From Gemmatimonadales bacterium (GTDB lineage Bacteria; Gemmatimonadota; Gemmatimonadetes; Gemmatimonadales; GWC2-71-9): 64,000 bases of DNA. Shown one piece after another: positions 47,244 through 56,535 of this stretch (position 1 is its first letter; each line of letters begins with the position of its first letter). Location: contig JACKDA010000008.1 of assembly GCA_020633775.1 (NCBI GenBank), positions 15,420 to 79,419 on the forward strand, in the 5' to 3' direction. A program made the position numbers and the translations under genes. Below the pieces are notes generated by a model that was not told the origin of the DNA, made no database searches, and worked only from the letters and a program-made list of their open reading frames with translations.

Positions 47244-47794
47244 GCGTTGCCACCGATCTGCGAGAGGTAGTCCTCGACGATCTTGCGGTCGGCCGCCTGG
47301 TCGAGCTCGCGCTCGATCACCTTGCCGGCCGCGGCGATCGCGAGGTCGACGGCCTCGCGCCGGAGCTCCGCCTTGGCGCGGTCGCGCTCGGCGGCGATCT
47401 CCTGCTTCGCCCGCGCGAGGATCTCGTCCTGCTCGGCGCGGGTCCGCTCGAGCGCGGTGTGCCGCTCGCGCTCGGCGGCCTGCCGCGCGTCGGCGAGGAG
47501 CGCCTGCGCCTCGCCGCGCGCGTCGGCCAGGAGCGTCCGCTGCTCCGCCAGGGCCGCCTCCGCCGCGGCGTGCGCGGCCTTGGCGTCCGCGAGCTGCTTC
47601 GCAATCGCAGCCTCGCGGTCGGCGGTCATCTTCACGATGGTCGGATAGACAAGCTTGCTGAGCAGGAAGAGGAGCGGGATGAACACCACCCACGTCCAGA
47701 TGAACAGCCCCCACGTCGGCGAGAACGGCGCGGGCAGCGCCCCCTCGGCCGCGTGTTCGGCCTCCTGCAGCAGCGGCAGCAGCGAAAGCATCAT
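47240..47794 (-). CDS. atpF: ATP synthase Fo b subunit
   Basis: The 184-residue protein has one N-terminal membrane helix (TWGLFIWTWVVFIPLLFLLSKLV; split), then a long charged helix rich in Ala/Glu/Arg (AKQLADAKAAHAAAEAALAE, AKQEIAAERDRAKAEL). This forms the right-handed coiled coil of the stator with delta. It follows atpE by 18 bp and overlaps atpH. Confidence 0.95.
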   Translation of the reverse strand: MMLSLLPLLQEAEHAAEGALPAPFSPTWGLFIWTWVVFIPLLFLLSKLVYPTIVKMTADREAAIAKQLADAKAAHAAAEAALAEQRTLLADARGEAQALLADARQAAERERHTALERTRAEQDEILARAKQEIAAERDRAKAELRREAVDLAIAAAGKVIERELDQAADRKIVEDYLSQIGGNA

Positions 47795-47812
47795 GGCCTC
47801 GTGTCGTGCGTC

Positions 47813-48091
47813 TTAGATGAGCTTGAACAGCAGGGCGAAGACCAGCGCGATGATCGTGGCGCCCTCGAGGAGCACCGCGAACAGCAGGCCGGCACCACGA
47901 ATGGCACCCTCGGCCTCCGGCTGGCGCGCGATCCCCTCGGCGACCTGCCCGCCGATCCGGCCCAGGCCCAGGCCGGCGCCGATCAGCGCGAGGCCCATCC
48001 CGATCCCGGCGCCCATCGCGCCCCACCCCTTGGCCGTCTCACCCGCGGCCTGCACCATCTCGACCTGCATCAGCATGTTCAGCATGTCCAT
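47813..48091 (-). CDS. atpE: ATP synthase Fo c subunit
   Basis: The 92-residue hairpin has helix 1 (MGAGIGMGLALIGAGLGLG), the polar loop GIARQPEAEGAIRG and helix 2 with the ion carboxylate in LLEGATIIALVFALLF. The residue after the key Glu is Gly, not Ser/Thr, and helix 1 lacks the Na+-type Gln. The rotor ring is therefore probably proton-driven. A 359-bp repeat-filled gap separates it from atpB, unusual within an Fo operon. Confidence 0.96.
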   Translation of the reverse strand: MDMLNMLMQVEMVQAAGETAKGWGAMGAGIGMGLALIGAGLGLGRIGGQVAEGIARQPEAEGAIRGAGLLFAVLLEGATIIALVFALLFKLI

Positions 48092-48261
48092 TCCCGTTCA
48101 GTGTGGGAGATCACCTGGTTGCTGCATTCGCCTGGGGTGACCCGTCTCTCCCGGAACGGGGCCCCTCGGTCGGGGATCAGCGGGCCGGAGCCCAATCCCC
48201 AGGGCGGTGACGCTCACCGCCTCGTGACCCGGCCCGCGGAATGCGCGGGGGCCGGGGAACC

Positions 48262-48447
48262 GTCATTGCGAGGCCCGCAGGGCCGAAGCAATCCGGTGCC
48301 GCCTTCGCCGTCATTGCGAGCCGCCACCGGCGGCGAAGCAATCCGGTGCCGCCCTCGCCGTCATTGCGAGCCGCCACCGGCGGCGAAGCAATCCGGTGCC
48401 GTGTCCACGGAGCGGGATTGCTTCGGCCCTGCGGGCCTCGCAATGAC
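48262..48447. repeat. Palindromic repeat array between atpB and atpE
   Basis: Four GTCATTGCGAG...GAAGCAATCC elements lie here: 48262-48294 with a GCCCGCAGGGC core, 48310-48344 and 48360-48394 with a CCGCCACCGGCGG core, and 48415-48447 inverted, with the first core. The first and last are near-perfect complements of each other and could form a very large stem. The array ends three bases from the atpB stop codon. The same family occurs at 20.5 kb. Confidence 0.9.
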
Positions 48448-48450
48448 GGG

Positions 48451-49325
48451 CTAGTGGTGCTCGTGCTGCATCAGCCCGATGAACACCGCGCTCAGCAGCG
48501 CGAACACGTACGCCTGCAGGAACGCGACGATCAGCTCCAGGCACATCACCCCCAGCACCACGGCGGCGGTCACGACGCCGATGCCAGTGCTGGCCATGAT
48601 GTGCAGCCCGCCGAACATGAACACGATCCCGAACAGCGACAGGATCACGAAGTGGCCGGCGAGCATGTTGCCGAACAACCGGATCGCGAGCGCGATCGGC
48701 TTGACCATCTTCGAGAGGATCTCGATCGGCGCCATCGCCACGGTCATCACCGCGCCGCCGACGCCGCTCATCCCGGGATGGTGGGGAAGATCGTCCCCAT
48801 GTAGCCCTTGAAGCCGAGCTTGACCATCCCGCCGATCTCGATCACCAGGAAGGCGAGCACCGCCAGCGCGCCCGTCACGGCGAGGTTGCCGGTGACCGAG
48901 GTGCCCCAGGGCACGAGGCCCATCAGGTTCGCCATCAGGATGAAGAAGAAGAAGGTCATGATGAGGGGGGCGTAGCGCGGCCCCTCCTCGTGCCCGATGT
49001 TGGCGATCGCGATCTCGTTGCGGACGAAGAGGACGAACGCCTCCATCATCCCCGCGAACCCGCCCGGCGCCCGCCCCTCGCGGTGCGCCTTCGCGATGCC
49101 GCGCGCGGCGAGCCAGAGGATCAGGAAGGTCATGATCGCCGTGAGGATCATGAACACGACGTGCCGCGTCGGCGACAGGTCGACCGTCAGGCCAAGGATG
49201 TGGACCGGCTCCCACTGGGGGAGGTGGATGGTGAAGAACGGCGCGAAGTCGAGCTCGTGCGCGTCCCCGGTGTGATGGAACACCATCTCGGCAATGCTGA
49301 ACGGTCCGCCGTCTTCAGTCGTCAC
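48451..49325 (-). CDS. atpB: ATP synthase Fo a subunit (frameshifted as assembled)
   Basis: Subunit a forms the proton half-channels next to the c ring. The N-terminal 180 residues, from GTG at 49325 (overlapping the previous gene), include FAPFFTIHLPQWEP, FVLFVRNEIAIANIG and MTFFFFILMANLMGLVP. They end at a stop after GYMGTIFPTIPG. The rest continues in another frame: PGMSGVGGAVMTVAMAPIEIL, KPIALAIRLFGNMLAGH (essential Arg and Asn motifs) and AFLQAYVFALLSAVFIGLM. Adding one C to the run at 48783-48786 restores a single protein. This is very probably a sequencing or assembly error, since the gene is essential. Confidence 0.93.
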
Positions 49326-49689
49326 GTCAGTCGCGTCTCCAGCCACAGCAGGGGAAGCAGGGTCCCCAGGTACCCCAGCGCGGCCGCCCCCGGAGGGAAC
49401 GCCGCCCGATCGATCGTCACCGCCAGCCAGATCAGGCCGACCCCGGCCACCCGGAGCGCCATCCCGATCCCGTACACCACCAGGTGGTCCGGCGTCGCCG
49501 GCACCCCCGCCCGGCGGGCCAGCCGCGCGGCGAGGAGCTGCACCGCCGTCGCCACCCTCCGAACACCAGCGCCGCCCGGGCCGCCGTCCAGCCACCGAAG
49601 GGCACCGCGAGCAGCGCCACCGGAACCGCCACCAGCAGCCCGAACCGCAGCCGTCGGAGCTGGCTACTCCTTCCGGCGGTGCTCGGCAT
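49322..49689 (-). CDS. atpI: AtpI-like small membrane protein (frameshifted as assembled)
   Basis: Two overlapping frames together make one protein of about 122 residues. The first has QLRRLRFGLLVAVPVALLAVPFGGW (split), then RAALVFGG. The second has VATAVQLLAARLARRAG, then ALRVAGVGLIWLAVTID and LGTLLPLLWLETRLT. The change occurs at the three-base G run near 49555-49557, where one added G joins them. Four membrane helices and the position between atpZ and atpB fit the variable ATP synthase protein I, an assembly or Mg2+ factor. Sequence similarity alone is weak. Confidence 0.7.
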
Positions 49690-49906
49690 CGTCCCGCCGC
49701 ATCCGCTGGTACACCCAGAACCCGCCCAACCCGGTACCGCCGAGGGTCCCGATCAGGGTGAACAGCGGGATCGTCCCCAGCCGCCGGTCCAGCCAGAACC
49801 CCAGCAAGGCCGCCCCGGTCAGGACCAGGGCGAAGGTGATTCCGACCGACACCAGGGAATACCCCTGGCCGATCTCCCGCAGCGAGTCGTCCTTGGGGTG
49901 CTTCAC
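49664..49906 (-). CDS. atpZ: AtpZ/AtpI family small membrane protein
   Basis: The 80-residue protein has the AtpZ hallmarks: an N-terminal GQGYSLVSVGITFALVLTGAALLGFWLDRRLG (split) and a second helix FTLIGTLGGTGLGGFWVYQRM. AtpZ associates with the ATP synthase membrane sector and may help assembly or Mg2+/Ca2+ uptake. The GTG start is preceded by TACCTT eight bases upstream. It heads atpZ-atpI-atpB-atpE-atpF-atpH and overlaps the next gene by 26 bases. Confidence 0.9.
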   Translation of the reverse strand: MKHPKDDSLREIGQGYSLVSVGITFALVLTGAALLGFWLDRRLGTIPLFTLIGTLGGTGLGGFWVYQRMRRDDAEHRRKE

Positions 49907-50307
49907 GGGGGCGGAAGGTACGGGCTTGTGAAATCTTTCGCAAGCGAGAAAAGCCCGTCCGGCCGGGCTCCCGGGGCCGCTGGGGGCCCGCCGGGAAACC
50001 TCCGGGGAGGGGTGGGCGTAACGTCCTTCGCCCGGGCCGCTGGCCCGGGCTCAGGATGACAGGGGCGGTTACTCTTTCGGGTGGCATGGCCCCACGGTGC
50101 GACCTGACGGTCCGATCTGGTGGGCTGGTTCCGTGGTGCGACCTGACGGTCGCACCTGAACGTCGCACCTGAACGGCCCCGTGTGGGGGGCTGGCTCCGC
50201 GGTGCGACCTGACGGTCGCACCTGAACGGTCGCATCTGACCTGGCGCATCTCGCATCTCACGACCCACGACTCACGACCCACGACTCACGACTCACGACT
50301 GGCCCCC
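49907..50307. repeat. Repeat-rich intergenic region between atpZ and moxR
   Basis: TGAC-loop hairpins GGTGCGACC/GGTCGCACC lie at 50135-50156 and 50201-50222, each followed by TGAACG. A half-copy begins at 50097. From 50250 to 50306 there is a CACGACT/CACGACC heptamer array ending at the moxR start. A GC-rich CCCGGGCCGCTGG-type inverted repeat lies near 50030-50050. No gene is seen. Confidence 0.8.
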
Positions 50308-51312
<1,005 letters not shown>

Positions 51313-51403
51313 CGAGAAGCGAGAGGCGTGAGCGAGAAGCGTGAAGCGTGAAGCGAGCGCCCCATCCTGAGCGGCGTCGAGCGATCTCTCGCTTTGAACA
51401 CCC
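51313..51403. repeat. GCGAGAA/GCGTGAA heptamers and a CATCCTGAG...GATCTCTCG element
   Basis: The moxR stop is followed by an array of imperfect GCGAGAA and GCGTGAA units (51313-51356). A CATCCTGAG-CGGCGTCGAG-CGATCTCTCG element (51364-51394) follows. The same two elements recur together at 52.1-52.2 kb on the other side of the peptidase gene. Confidence 0.8.
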
Positions 51404-52005
51404 TCAGTACGCGCGCGCCCGGTAGGTCTCCCCGCTGATCAGCGAAAACGGGTTGGGCGAGGTGTTCCTGAAGGTCACCGGGATCGATTCGTAGGGATAG
51501 CCGAAGCCACCGGTGGTCACGACGAAGTGCAGATGCGGGTAGCCGGCCAGCCCGGTGTTGCCACTGTACCCGATCAGGTCCCCGGGCTCCACCCGCGTGC
51601 CCACGGTCACCTCCGCCCCATCGCGGGTCAGGTGCATGTACTGGCCGTAGGTCCCGTCGCCGTGGTTCACCGCCACGAGATTGTTGGGAAACCCGCCGTC
51701 GTTCCCGGACTCCTGGACATAGACCACCGTCCCGCCGCGGGCCGCCACGACACGCGTCCCGATCGCCATCTTGAAGTCGATCGCGTAGGCATCGGGCTCC
51801 CCAAGACTGTGATACGATCCGCTGCAGTTGCTGAGGTCGATCTTCACCGATTGCCCGACGGCGATCGGCAGCACGTACGGCGAGGTCTGCCAGTCCGGGT
51901 AGGTCGCCCCGGGCACCCGCCCTCGGTCGAGGGGCCGCTGCTGCAGCTGCTCATCAGCGCCCCGACGGCAAGGGTGCACTGCACGAGGCGACGGTGCCAT
52001 GACAT
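51404..52005 (-). CDS. M23 family peptidase lipoprotein (frameshifted as assembled)
   Basis: The ATG at 52005 opens a lipoprotein-type signal (MSWHRRLVQCTLAVGALMSSC). After SSGPSTEGG the frame is lost at the C run near 51916-51918. One added base continues as VPGATYPDWQTSPYVLPIAVG. The peptidase part has SYHSLGEPDAYAIDF, GTVVYVQESG, NHGDGTYGQYMHLTRDG, VEPGDLIGYSGNTG and GYPHLHFVVT. The His, Asp and HxH set is the LytM/M23 zinc site. It probably cuts peptidoglycan cross-bridges in the periplasm. It is flanked on both sides by the same repeat pair. Confidence 0.82.
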
Positions 52006-52107
52006 GGCCAGCTCCGAGGTGGGATGTGGGGGGCACCGGAACGGTAGCGGTCCCCACCCCGACCGAACGAGGCCGAGCATGGATTTCTGACAGGGGTCTT
52101 ACCGCGA

Positions 52108-52212
52108 GGCGTGAGGCGTGAAGCGAGAAGCGTGAAGCGTGAAGCGAGAGGCGTGAAGTGAGGCCCTCATCCTGAGGACCTACCATGAGCAGCGTCGAAG
52201 GATCTCTCGGCG
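52108..52212. repeat. Second GCGTGAA heptamer array and CATCCTGAG element
   Basis: 52108-52160 is built of GAGGCGTGAAGCGAGAAGCG-type heptamers. 52167-52211 is CATCCTGAGGACCTACCATGAG-CAGCGTCGAAGGATCTCTCG, a longer version of the element at 51364. With the copy at 51.3 kb it brackets the M23 gene in the same orientation. Confidence 0.75.
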
Positions 52213-52236
52213 GGAGCGGCCCTCCCGGCGTCACCC

Positions 52237-53355
52237 CTACCGGGGCGCCCGGTACCGCACCACGCTCTCCAGGCCGTCCTCGTCGGTGAGGGTACCCCAC
52301 ACCTCGGCCGCGCTCGCGGCCATCAGGTCAACGTTCGGCGGCGCGGTGAATTCCATCCGCGTGGTCCCGTCCGGATTGAGCACGATCCAGGGCACGCCGG
52401 CAGGCCGCTCGCGGAAGCCGACCCAGATCGAGCCATCTCGTCCCACGAGGAGCCTGGACACGGGGCGCTTGTAGTTGCGCGGCTCGGCCCCCGAGTTGAC
52501 GCGGCGCAGCTTTCGCAGCTGGGCGATCGTGTCGGCCGACACCCGGAGCGGCGGATAGGCGAGGCGCCGCACGAAGAGCGTGTCACCCGACGGGGCGATC
52601 ACCGTGACGCGGACGAAGAAGGGGGCCTCGCCGTCGTTCTCGACTTCGAGGGAGGCAAGCCGCAGGTCGGGTCCTCCGACGGTGGCCCAGGAGCTCGGGC
52701 ACTCCTGCCGTCGTATCGGAGCGCTCCCGCAAACGGGGGCGTCCCCCGGGCGGATCGCGATCGGTCGATCGACTGCACCAGTCCTCGACACCCACGCAAA
52801 CACATCGACGTTGTGGCTCGGATTCCGACCCCACTCCCGGGGGAAAGGAAGCGCTGCGAGCATCGTGATCCTGCCGAAGAAGCTTCCATCCGGCCGCAAC
52901 GAGAGCGGGGTGGGGATCGAACTGCGAAGGAGTTCCCCGCCTCGCGTGCGCCACTCCGCGGGGACCCGCATCGATCGCACCATGCGACCGTCAGACCGCA
53001 CCAGGGTGAAGCGGCGAAGGTCGACGTCGTAGAGCCAGAGTGTATCGCCAATAAATCCGTGCAGGTTCGCCAGGGTGCGAAACTCCCCCGGTCCTGCCCC
53101 GGGCCGCCCGACGGCGGCCTTGCGGTGCCCGTCGGGAGAGTAGAGCAACACGCGCCCATCCACCGGCTGGGACACGGCGATCGTTCCATCCGGGAAGGCG
53201 GCGACGAACCGGACGTCCGAGAGGTCCTCCTCGACCGCGTCGATGACCAGGTCCGGACGAGCAGGGAAGGTGGCCTGCCGGGCCTGCGAAAGGAGGGCCC
53301 CGCACGGGAGCATCAGGAGACAGAGCCGGGCGAGCCGCAGCACAGGATCAGGCAT
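52237..53355 (-). CDS. Secreted six-bladed beta-propeller protein
   Basis: The ATG at 53355 is chosen because it starts directly at a signal peptide (MPDPVLRLARLCLLMLPCG). A further in-frame ATG at 53391 is possible. The 372-residue protein has propeller repeats: VRFVAAFPDGTIAVSQPVDG, GRPGAGPGEFRTLANLHGF (split), TLWLYDVDLRRFTLVRSDGR, GRDGSIWVGFRE and VWGTLTDEDGLESVVRY. The GxGPGEF signature links it to the propellers at 35.6 and 56.5 kb. It is probably periplasmic; ligand unknown. Confidence 0.85.
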   Translation of the reverse strand: MPDPVLRLARLCLLMLPCGALLSQARQATFPARPDLVIDAVEEDLSDVRFVAAFPDGTIAVSQPVDGRVLLYSPDGHRKAAVGRPGAGPGEFRTLANLHGFIGDTLWLYDVDLRRFTLVRSDGRMVRSMRVPAEWRTRGGELLRSSIPTPLSLRPDGSFFGRITMLAALPFPREWGRNPSHNVDVFAWVSRTGAVDRPIAIRPGDAPVCGSAPIRRQECPSSWATVGGPDLRLASLEVENDGEAPFFVRVTVIAPSGDTLFVRRLAYPPLRVSADTIAQLRKLRRVNSGAEPRNYKRPVSRLLVGRDGSIWVGFRERPAGVPWIVLNPDGTTRMEFTAPPNVDLMAASAAEVWGTLTDEDGLESVVRYRAPR

Positions 53356-53417
53356 GACCCACCGACACAGGGACAGGGGAAGGATCAGCATGCAGGGGTA
53401 CCCGCGGGAGCCCCGAG

Positions 53418-53456
53418 TTGACGGCCCGAACGATATTGTACAGTATTTCTGTACAA
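53418..53456 (+). promoter_or_regulatory. yefM-yoeB promoter and operator palindrome
   Basis: A -35-like TTGACG lies at 53418-53423. Seventeen bases on is a weak -10 (CAGTAT, 53441-53446). A perfect inverted repeat, TTGTACAG-N5-CTGTACAA, covers 53436-53456 and overlaps it. The TGTACA core is the known YefM operator motif, so the antitoxin and its toxin complex should bind here and repress. The palindrome ends 19 bases before the yefM ATG. Confidence 0.85.
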
Positions 53457-53475
53457 CATTGCGGAGTCCCGACTC

Positions 53476-53757
53476 ATGCCTGTCAAGACGACCTACAGCC
53501 ACGCTCGCGAGAACCTTGCCTCGATCTGGGACGAGGTGGAGGAGTCCCGGGAGGCGGCGGTGATCCAGCGCCGCGGCCACGAGGACATGGCGCTGATTCC
53601 CGCCGATGAGCTGTCCAGTCTCCGGGAGACCGCCTACCTGCTCCGCTCGCCCGAGAACGCGGCGCGACTCCTCGCGGCACTCACCCGGGCCCGGCGAGGC
53701 AAGACCCGCGGTGTCGACCTCGCCGCGCTCCGCCGGGAGCTCGGAGCCGAGCGCTGA
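53476..53757 (+). CDS. yefM: YefM/Phd family antitoxin
   Basis: The 93-residue antitoxin has the YefM DNA-binding N-terminus: TYSHARENLASIWDEVEESREAAVIQRRG (split) and ALIPADELSSLRETAYLLRSPENAARL (split). A charged C-terminal tail (about 68-93) should wrap the toxin. It neutralises YoeB and autoregulates through the TGTACA palindrome just upstream. Its TGA overlaps the toxin reading frame. The identification is firm because the toxin and operator are also present. Confidence 0.93.
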   Translation: MPVKTTYSHARENLASIWDEVEESREAAVIQRRGHEDMALIPADELSSLRETAYLLRSPENAARLLAALTRARRGKTRGVDLAALRRELGAER

Positions 53758-53777
53758 CCTCGAAGGCCCGCCGAGCG

Positions 53778-54026
53778 GTGGTGCAGCCCGAATGCATGGA
53801 AGACCTGCGCTTCTGGGTGGACACCAACCGGAAGACGGCACTCCGGGTGCTCGACCTCGTGGAGGCCGCCTTGCGTGATCCCTTCACCGGCATCGGCAAG
53901 CCGGAGCACCTGAAGCACTTCGGCGGGAACGTCTGGTCGCGCCGCATCACCCAGACCGATCGCCTCGTTTACGAGGTGTTCGCCGACCGGGTCGAGTTCC
54001 TGCAGGCACGATATCACTACGGGTGA
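53778..54026 (+). CDS. yoeB: YoeB/Txe family mRNA interferase toxin
   Basis: YoeB is a RelE-fold toxin that cuts ribosome-bound mRNA. Visible are EDLRFWVDTNRKTALRVLDLVE, DPFTGIGKPEHLKH, WSRRITQTDRLVYEV and the C-terminal RYHYG. The His-Tyr pair near the end and the Glu and Arg set are conserved. The start is unsettled. GTG at 53778 trims part of the first strand seen in E. coli YoeB. The frame continues upstream to CTG at 53754, which overlaps the yefM stop as CTGA and would restore TSKARRAVVQPE. CTG initiation is a real possibility. Confidence 0.93.
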   Translation: MVQPECMEDLRFWVDTNRKTALRVLDLVEAALRDPFTGIGKPEHLKHFGGNVWSRRITQTDRLVYEVFADRVEFLQARYHYG

Positions 54027-54056
54027 GGCGACTCGGCCCGAGCGCCCGTCCCGCCC

Positions 54057-56198
54057 CTACTGCACCACCACCAGCCCCACCGAGCGCGTGACCGGCGGTG
54101 CACCGCCGATCCCTGAGACACGCACCTCCAGTCGATACGCCCCCGCCTCCAGCCGGTCGAGCCCGAGGTCGCGCCGGACCTCGTTGAGCCCTCGGCGCAC
54201 GCGATCCCGGAAGGTGAGCTGCAGCGCCGGCTTCTCCTCGCGGGCATCCCGCCGGAAGAGCGCCAGCGTCGTCGAGGCGCTGTCAGAGGCGCCGGGGCTC
54301 CGGACCTGGTAGTAGAGCGAGACCTCCTCGTCGGTGCTGAACACCGGCACCGGGGCGAGCAGGACCGGCCCCGAGGGGGACTCCCACCGGGTGTCCTGCC
54401 GCGGCGAGCCAAGGATCAGGTCGGAGAGCCCGACGCCAGCAGTCGCGAGCGGCCGCGCGTCGGTGTCGTAGACCCGACCGGTCGCCAGCGTGTCGAGGCC
54501 AAGGAGGACGCTCCACGCCGTGGTGCCGGGGGTCGCGGCCACCACCGCGAGCCCGGTGATAAACGCGTGCTTGGCGCGATCGGACCTCACCGGCACCTGG
54601 GTGGCGACCCGGGATTCCTGCGGCGCCGTGGCCGCCGGGTCGAAGCTCCGCACGTCGAGGGTGATCTGCACGCGGTCGGCTCGGCGCCGCTCCCTGGGAA
54701 TCACATCTTCGAGTGGCGCCGACCAGGGCACCAGCGCGATGATGCCGCCGAACTCGGGATCCCAGATCCGGTGGAACTGGGCCCTGAGCCGAAGATGCCG
54801 CGCAGTCCGCGGGGCGTTGTCGTCCTTCGTGGTGGCCTCGGCGATCAGGGCCCGATCCTCGCGCTGCAGCGCCAGTACCTCCTCGATGGCGATGCCGCGT
54901 CGATCCTCAGGGGTCTTGGCGAACTTGTTCCATGCAGCTGCCTCGAGGGCCCGCTCTCCCTGGACGCAGCGGCGGACGTCGAGCCCACAGAAATGATCGC
55001 CGATCACGCCGACCACCAATCGGGTGGCATCTTCGGAGCCATCGCCCTGCTCGCTCTCGAACGAAAGGAGCATCGAGCGACCATCGAGGTCGTAGCGCCA
55101 GGTCTCGCGCTTCAAGTAGTTCCCGGGCTTTGCTGCGGTGTAGAACCACCGCGCGGTCGGTTGCCCGAACCGCATCCACACGGCGCCGCGATCGTCGTAG
55201 TCGGTCTGCCAGCGGATGAACTCGCGAAAGACCGGCGCGGCCGTTTCGCTCTTCGGTGTGGCCCGGTAGACGAGGTCGCCGGTGGGCGGAGCGTCCGGGA
55301 TCGCGGCACCGGCGCGGAACCGCTCGCGCTGGATCGGCAGGACCACGAGCCGGAAGTGCTCCTCGACGAAGTCCAGGCGTCGGAAGTGCTCCACCACCCT
55401 GGCCCCGGCGGGGCGGCCGTCGCGCACGTCGCGCACCCGCAGCAGCGCGACCAACCAGTCGCGGAGCGCCGGTGCGGGAAGCGCGCTCCACTCGATCTCC
55501 TCCTCGGGCGAGAGGAACCAGCGGACATGCCAGTGGAGGTCGGCGCGCGCGGCAGAGTCCCGCACCGCGGCGGTCGCCGCCACGAACGCCGTCCACGCGC
55601 CGGTCGTGTCGCCCACGAGGGCGGCGAGCCGCGCCATGGCGAGCTGATGCAGCGTGAGATCGCTGCCCGAGCGAAGGCCGCGAGTGGCACACAGCCGCAC
55701 GCTGGCGGAGTCGGAGGCCCGCCAGCCCTGCTCCAGGCAGCCACGGAGCACCGGCGCTCCGTCAATGCCAGCATCGACCGCGAGCCGCAGGTGCCGCAGC
55801 GTCCACTCCGGTCGCTCGGCGAGGGCGGCGTCGTGATTGAGTCTCGCGAGCAGCGCCGCCGGCGCGGTCCGCGCCGAGTCGGCGAGGAGTCGGGCGAGCA
55901 GCAGGCTGGCGCCGTGACGCCAGGAGCTGCCGAGGGGCATCAGGAACGACTCGCGACCGATGGCCTCGACGTCGGCGAGCTGTGCCCGAGCGCAGGCGAG
56001 CCGCCACGCCGCGGCCGGCCCACCCTGGCCCTTGCGGACCGAGTCCGCGAGCGCCGGCTCCAGCGCGAGCAGCGGATCGACCGCCTGGGCGGGGAGCGAC
56101 TCGCCACAGATGGCCGCGGTCGAGGGGTAGGGCAGCTGGTCGGCCTGGGCTGTGGCGCTCGTCAGGGGAAGCACGAGGAGCAGGATACTCTGCGCCAT
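54057..56198 (-). CDS. GWxTD-like domain secreted protein
   Basis: The 713-residue product starts with a signal peptide (MAQSILLLVLPLTSATAQA). Its N-terminal half is helical (about 30-330), like TPR-type repeats. The middle has RWQTDYDDRGAVWMRFGQPTARW, which fits the C-terminal signature of the GWxTD domain (W-x-T-D...DDRG-x-V-x-x-x-x-G-x-P), common in Gemmatimonadota. The C-terminal third is beta-rich (VSLYYQVRSPG, GAYRLEVRVSGIGG). Function unknown; surface or periplasmic location likely. The upstream frame is open but lacks a signal. Confidence 0.8.
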   Translation of the reverse strand: MAQSILLLVLPLTSATAQADQLPYPSTAAICGESLPAQAVDPLLALEPALADSVRKGQGGPAAAWRLACARAQLADVEAIGRESFLMPLGSSWRHGASLLLARLLADSARTAPAALLARLNHDAALAERPEWTLRHLRLAVDAGIDGAPVLRGCLEQGWRASDSASVRLCATRGLRSGSDLTLHQLAMARLAALVGDTTGAWTAFVAATAAVRDSAARADLHWHVRWFLSPEEEIEWSALPAPALRDWLVALLRVRDVRDGRPAGARVVEHFRRLDFVEEHFRLVVLPIQRERFRAGAAIPDAPPTGDLVYRATPKSETAAPVFREFIRWQTDYDDRGAVWMRFGQPTARWFYTAAKPGNYLKRETWRYDLDGRSMLLSFESEQGDGSEDATRLVVGVIGDHFCGLDVRRCVQGERALEAAAWNKFAKTPEDRRGIAIEEVLALQREDRALIAEATTKDDNAPRTARHLRLRAQFHRIWDPEFGGIIALVPWSAPLEDVIPRERRRADRVQITLDVRSFDPAATAPQESRVATQVPVRSDRAKHAFITGLAVVAATPGTTAWSVLLGLDTLATGRVYDTDARPLATAGVGLSDLILGSPRQDTRWESPSGPVLLAPVPVFSTDEEVSLYYQVRSPGASDSASTTLALFRRDAREEKPALQLTFRDRVRRGLNEVRRDLGLDRLEAGAYRLEVRVSGIGGAPPVTRSVGLVVVQ

Positions 56199-56535
56199 AG
56201 CGCCTGCTCGGACAGATTGGAGTGCGCTATCCTGGCCGGGCCTACTGTCAGCGGTCAAGGTTGGCCTCGACAAGCGTGAAAGGTCGTACCCCGGAAGGCC
56301 AAGCGGTCGCAGAAGGGATGGCACCGAGCATGAGAACGACACCTAAGACGCAGAGCGAGGGGCTTGTCGCACAACCCCGCTGAGCGGACTGCAATGCATG
56401 TGCCGCATGATGCCCGGCAAATCCCTCACCGATCCGCATTGTTGCGACCCACTTCTGACCGAGCACCGGGCCACAAACAGTTCGGACACAGGATTTCGGA
56501 CAGACTGCCCAAACGCGGTCGCCCCATTCGCAGAA
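56199..56535. other. Intergenic region with no gene seen
   Basis: This 337-bp stretch separates the GWxTD-like gene from the propeller gene. GC content falls here relative to the left flank. I see no convincing gene, repeat or hairpin. The promoter for the GWxTD-like gene should lie at its left edge. Confidence 0.5.

Noticed and set aside
47813..48091. Sodium-type ATP synthase c ring
   Set aside because: The ion-binding Glu is followed by Gly, and helix 1 lacks the Gln of Na+-binding rings, so proton coupling is more likely.
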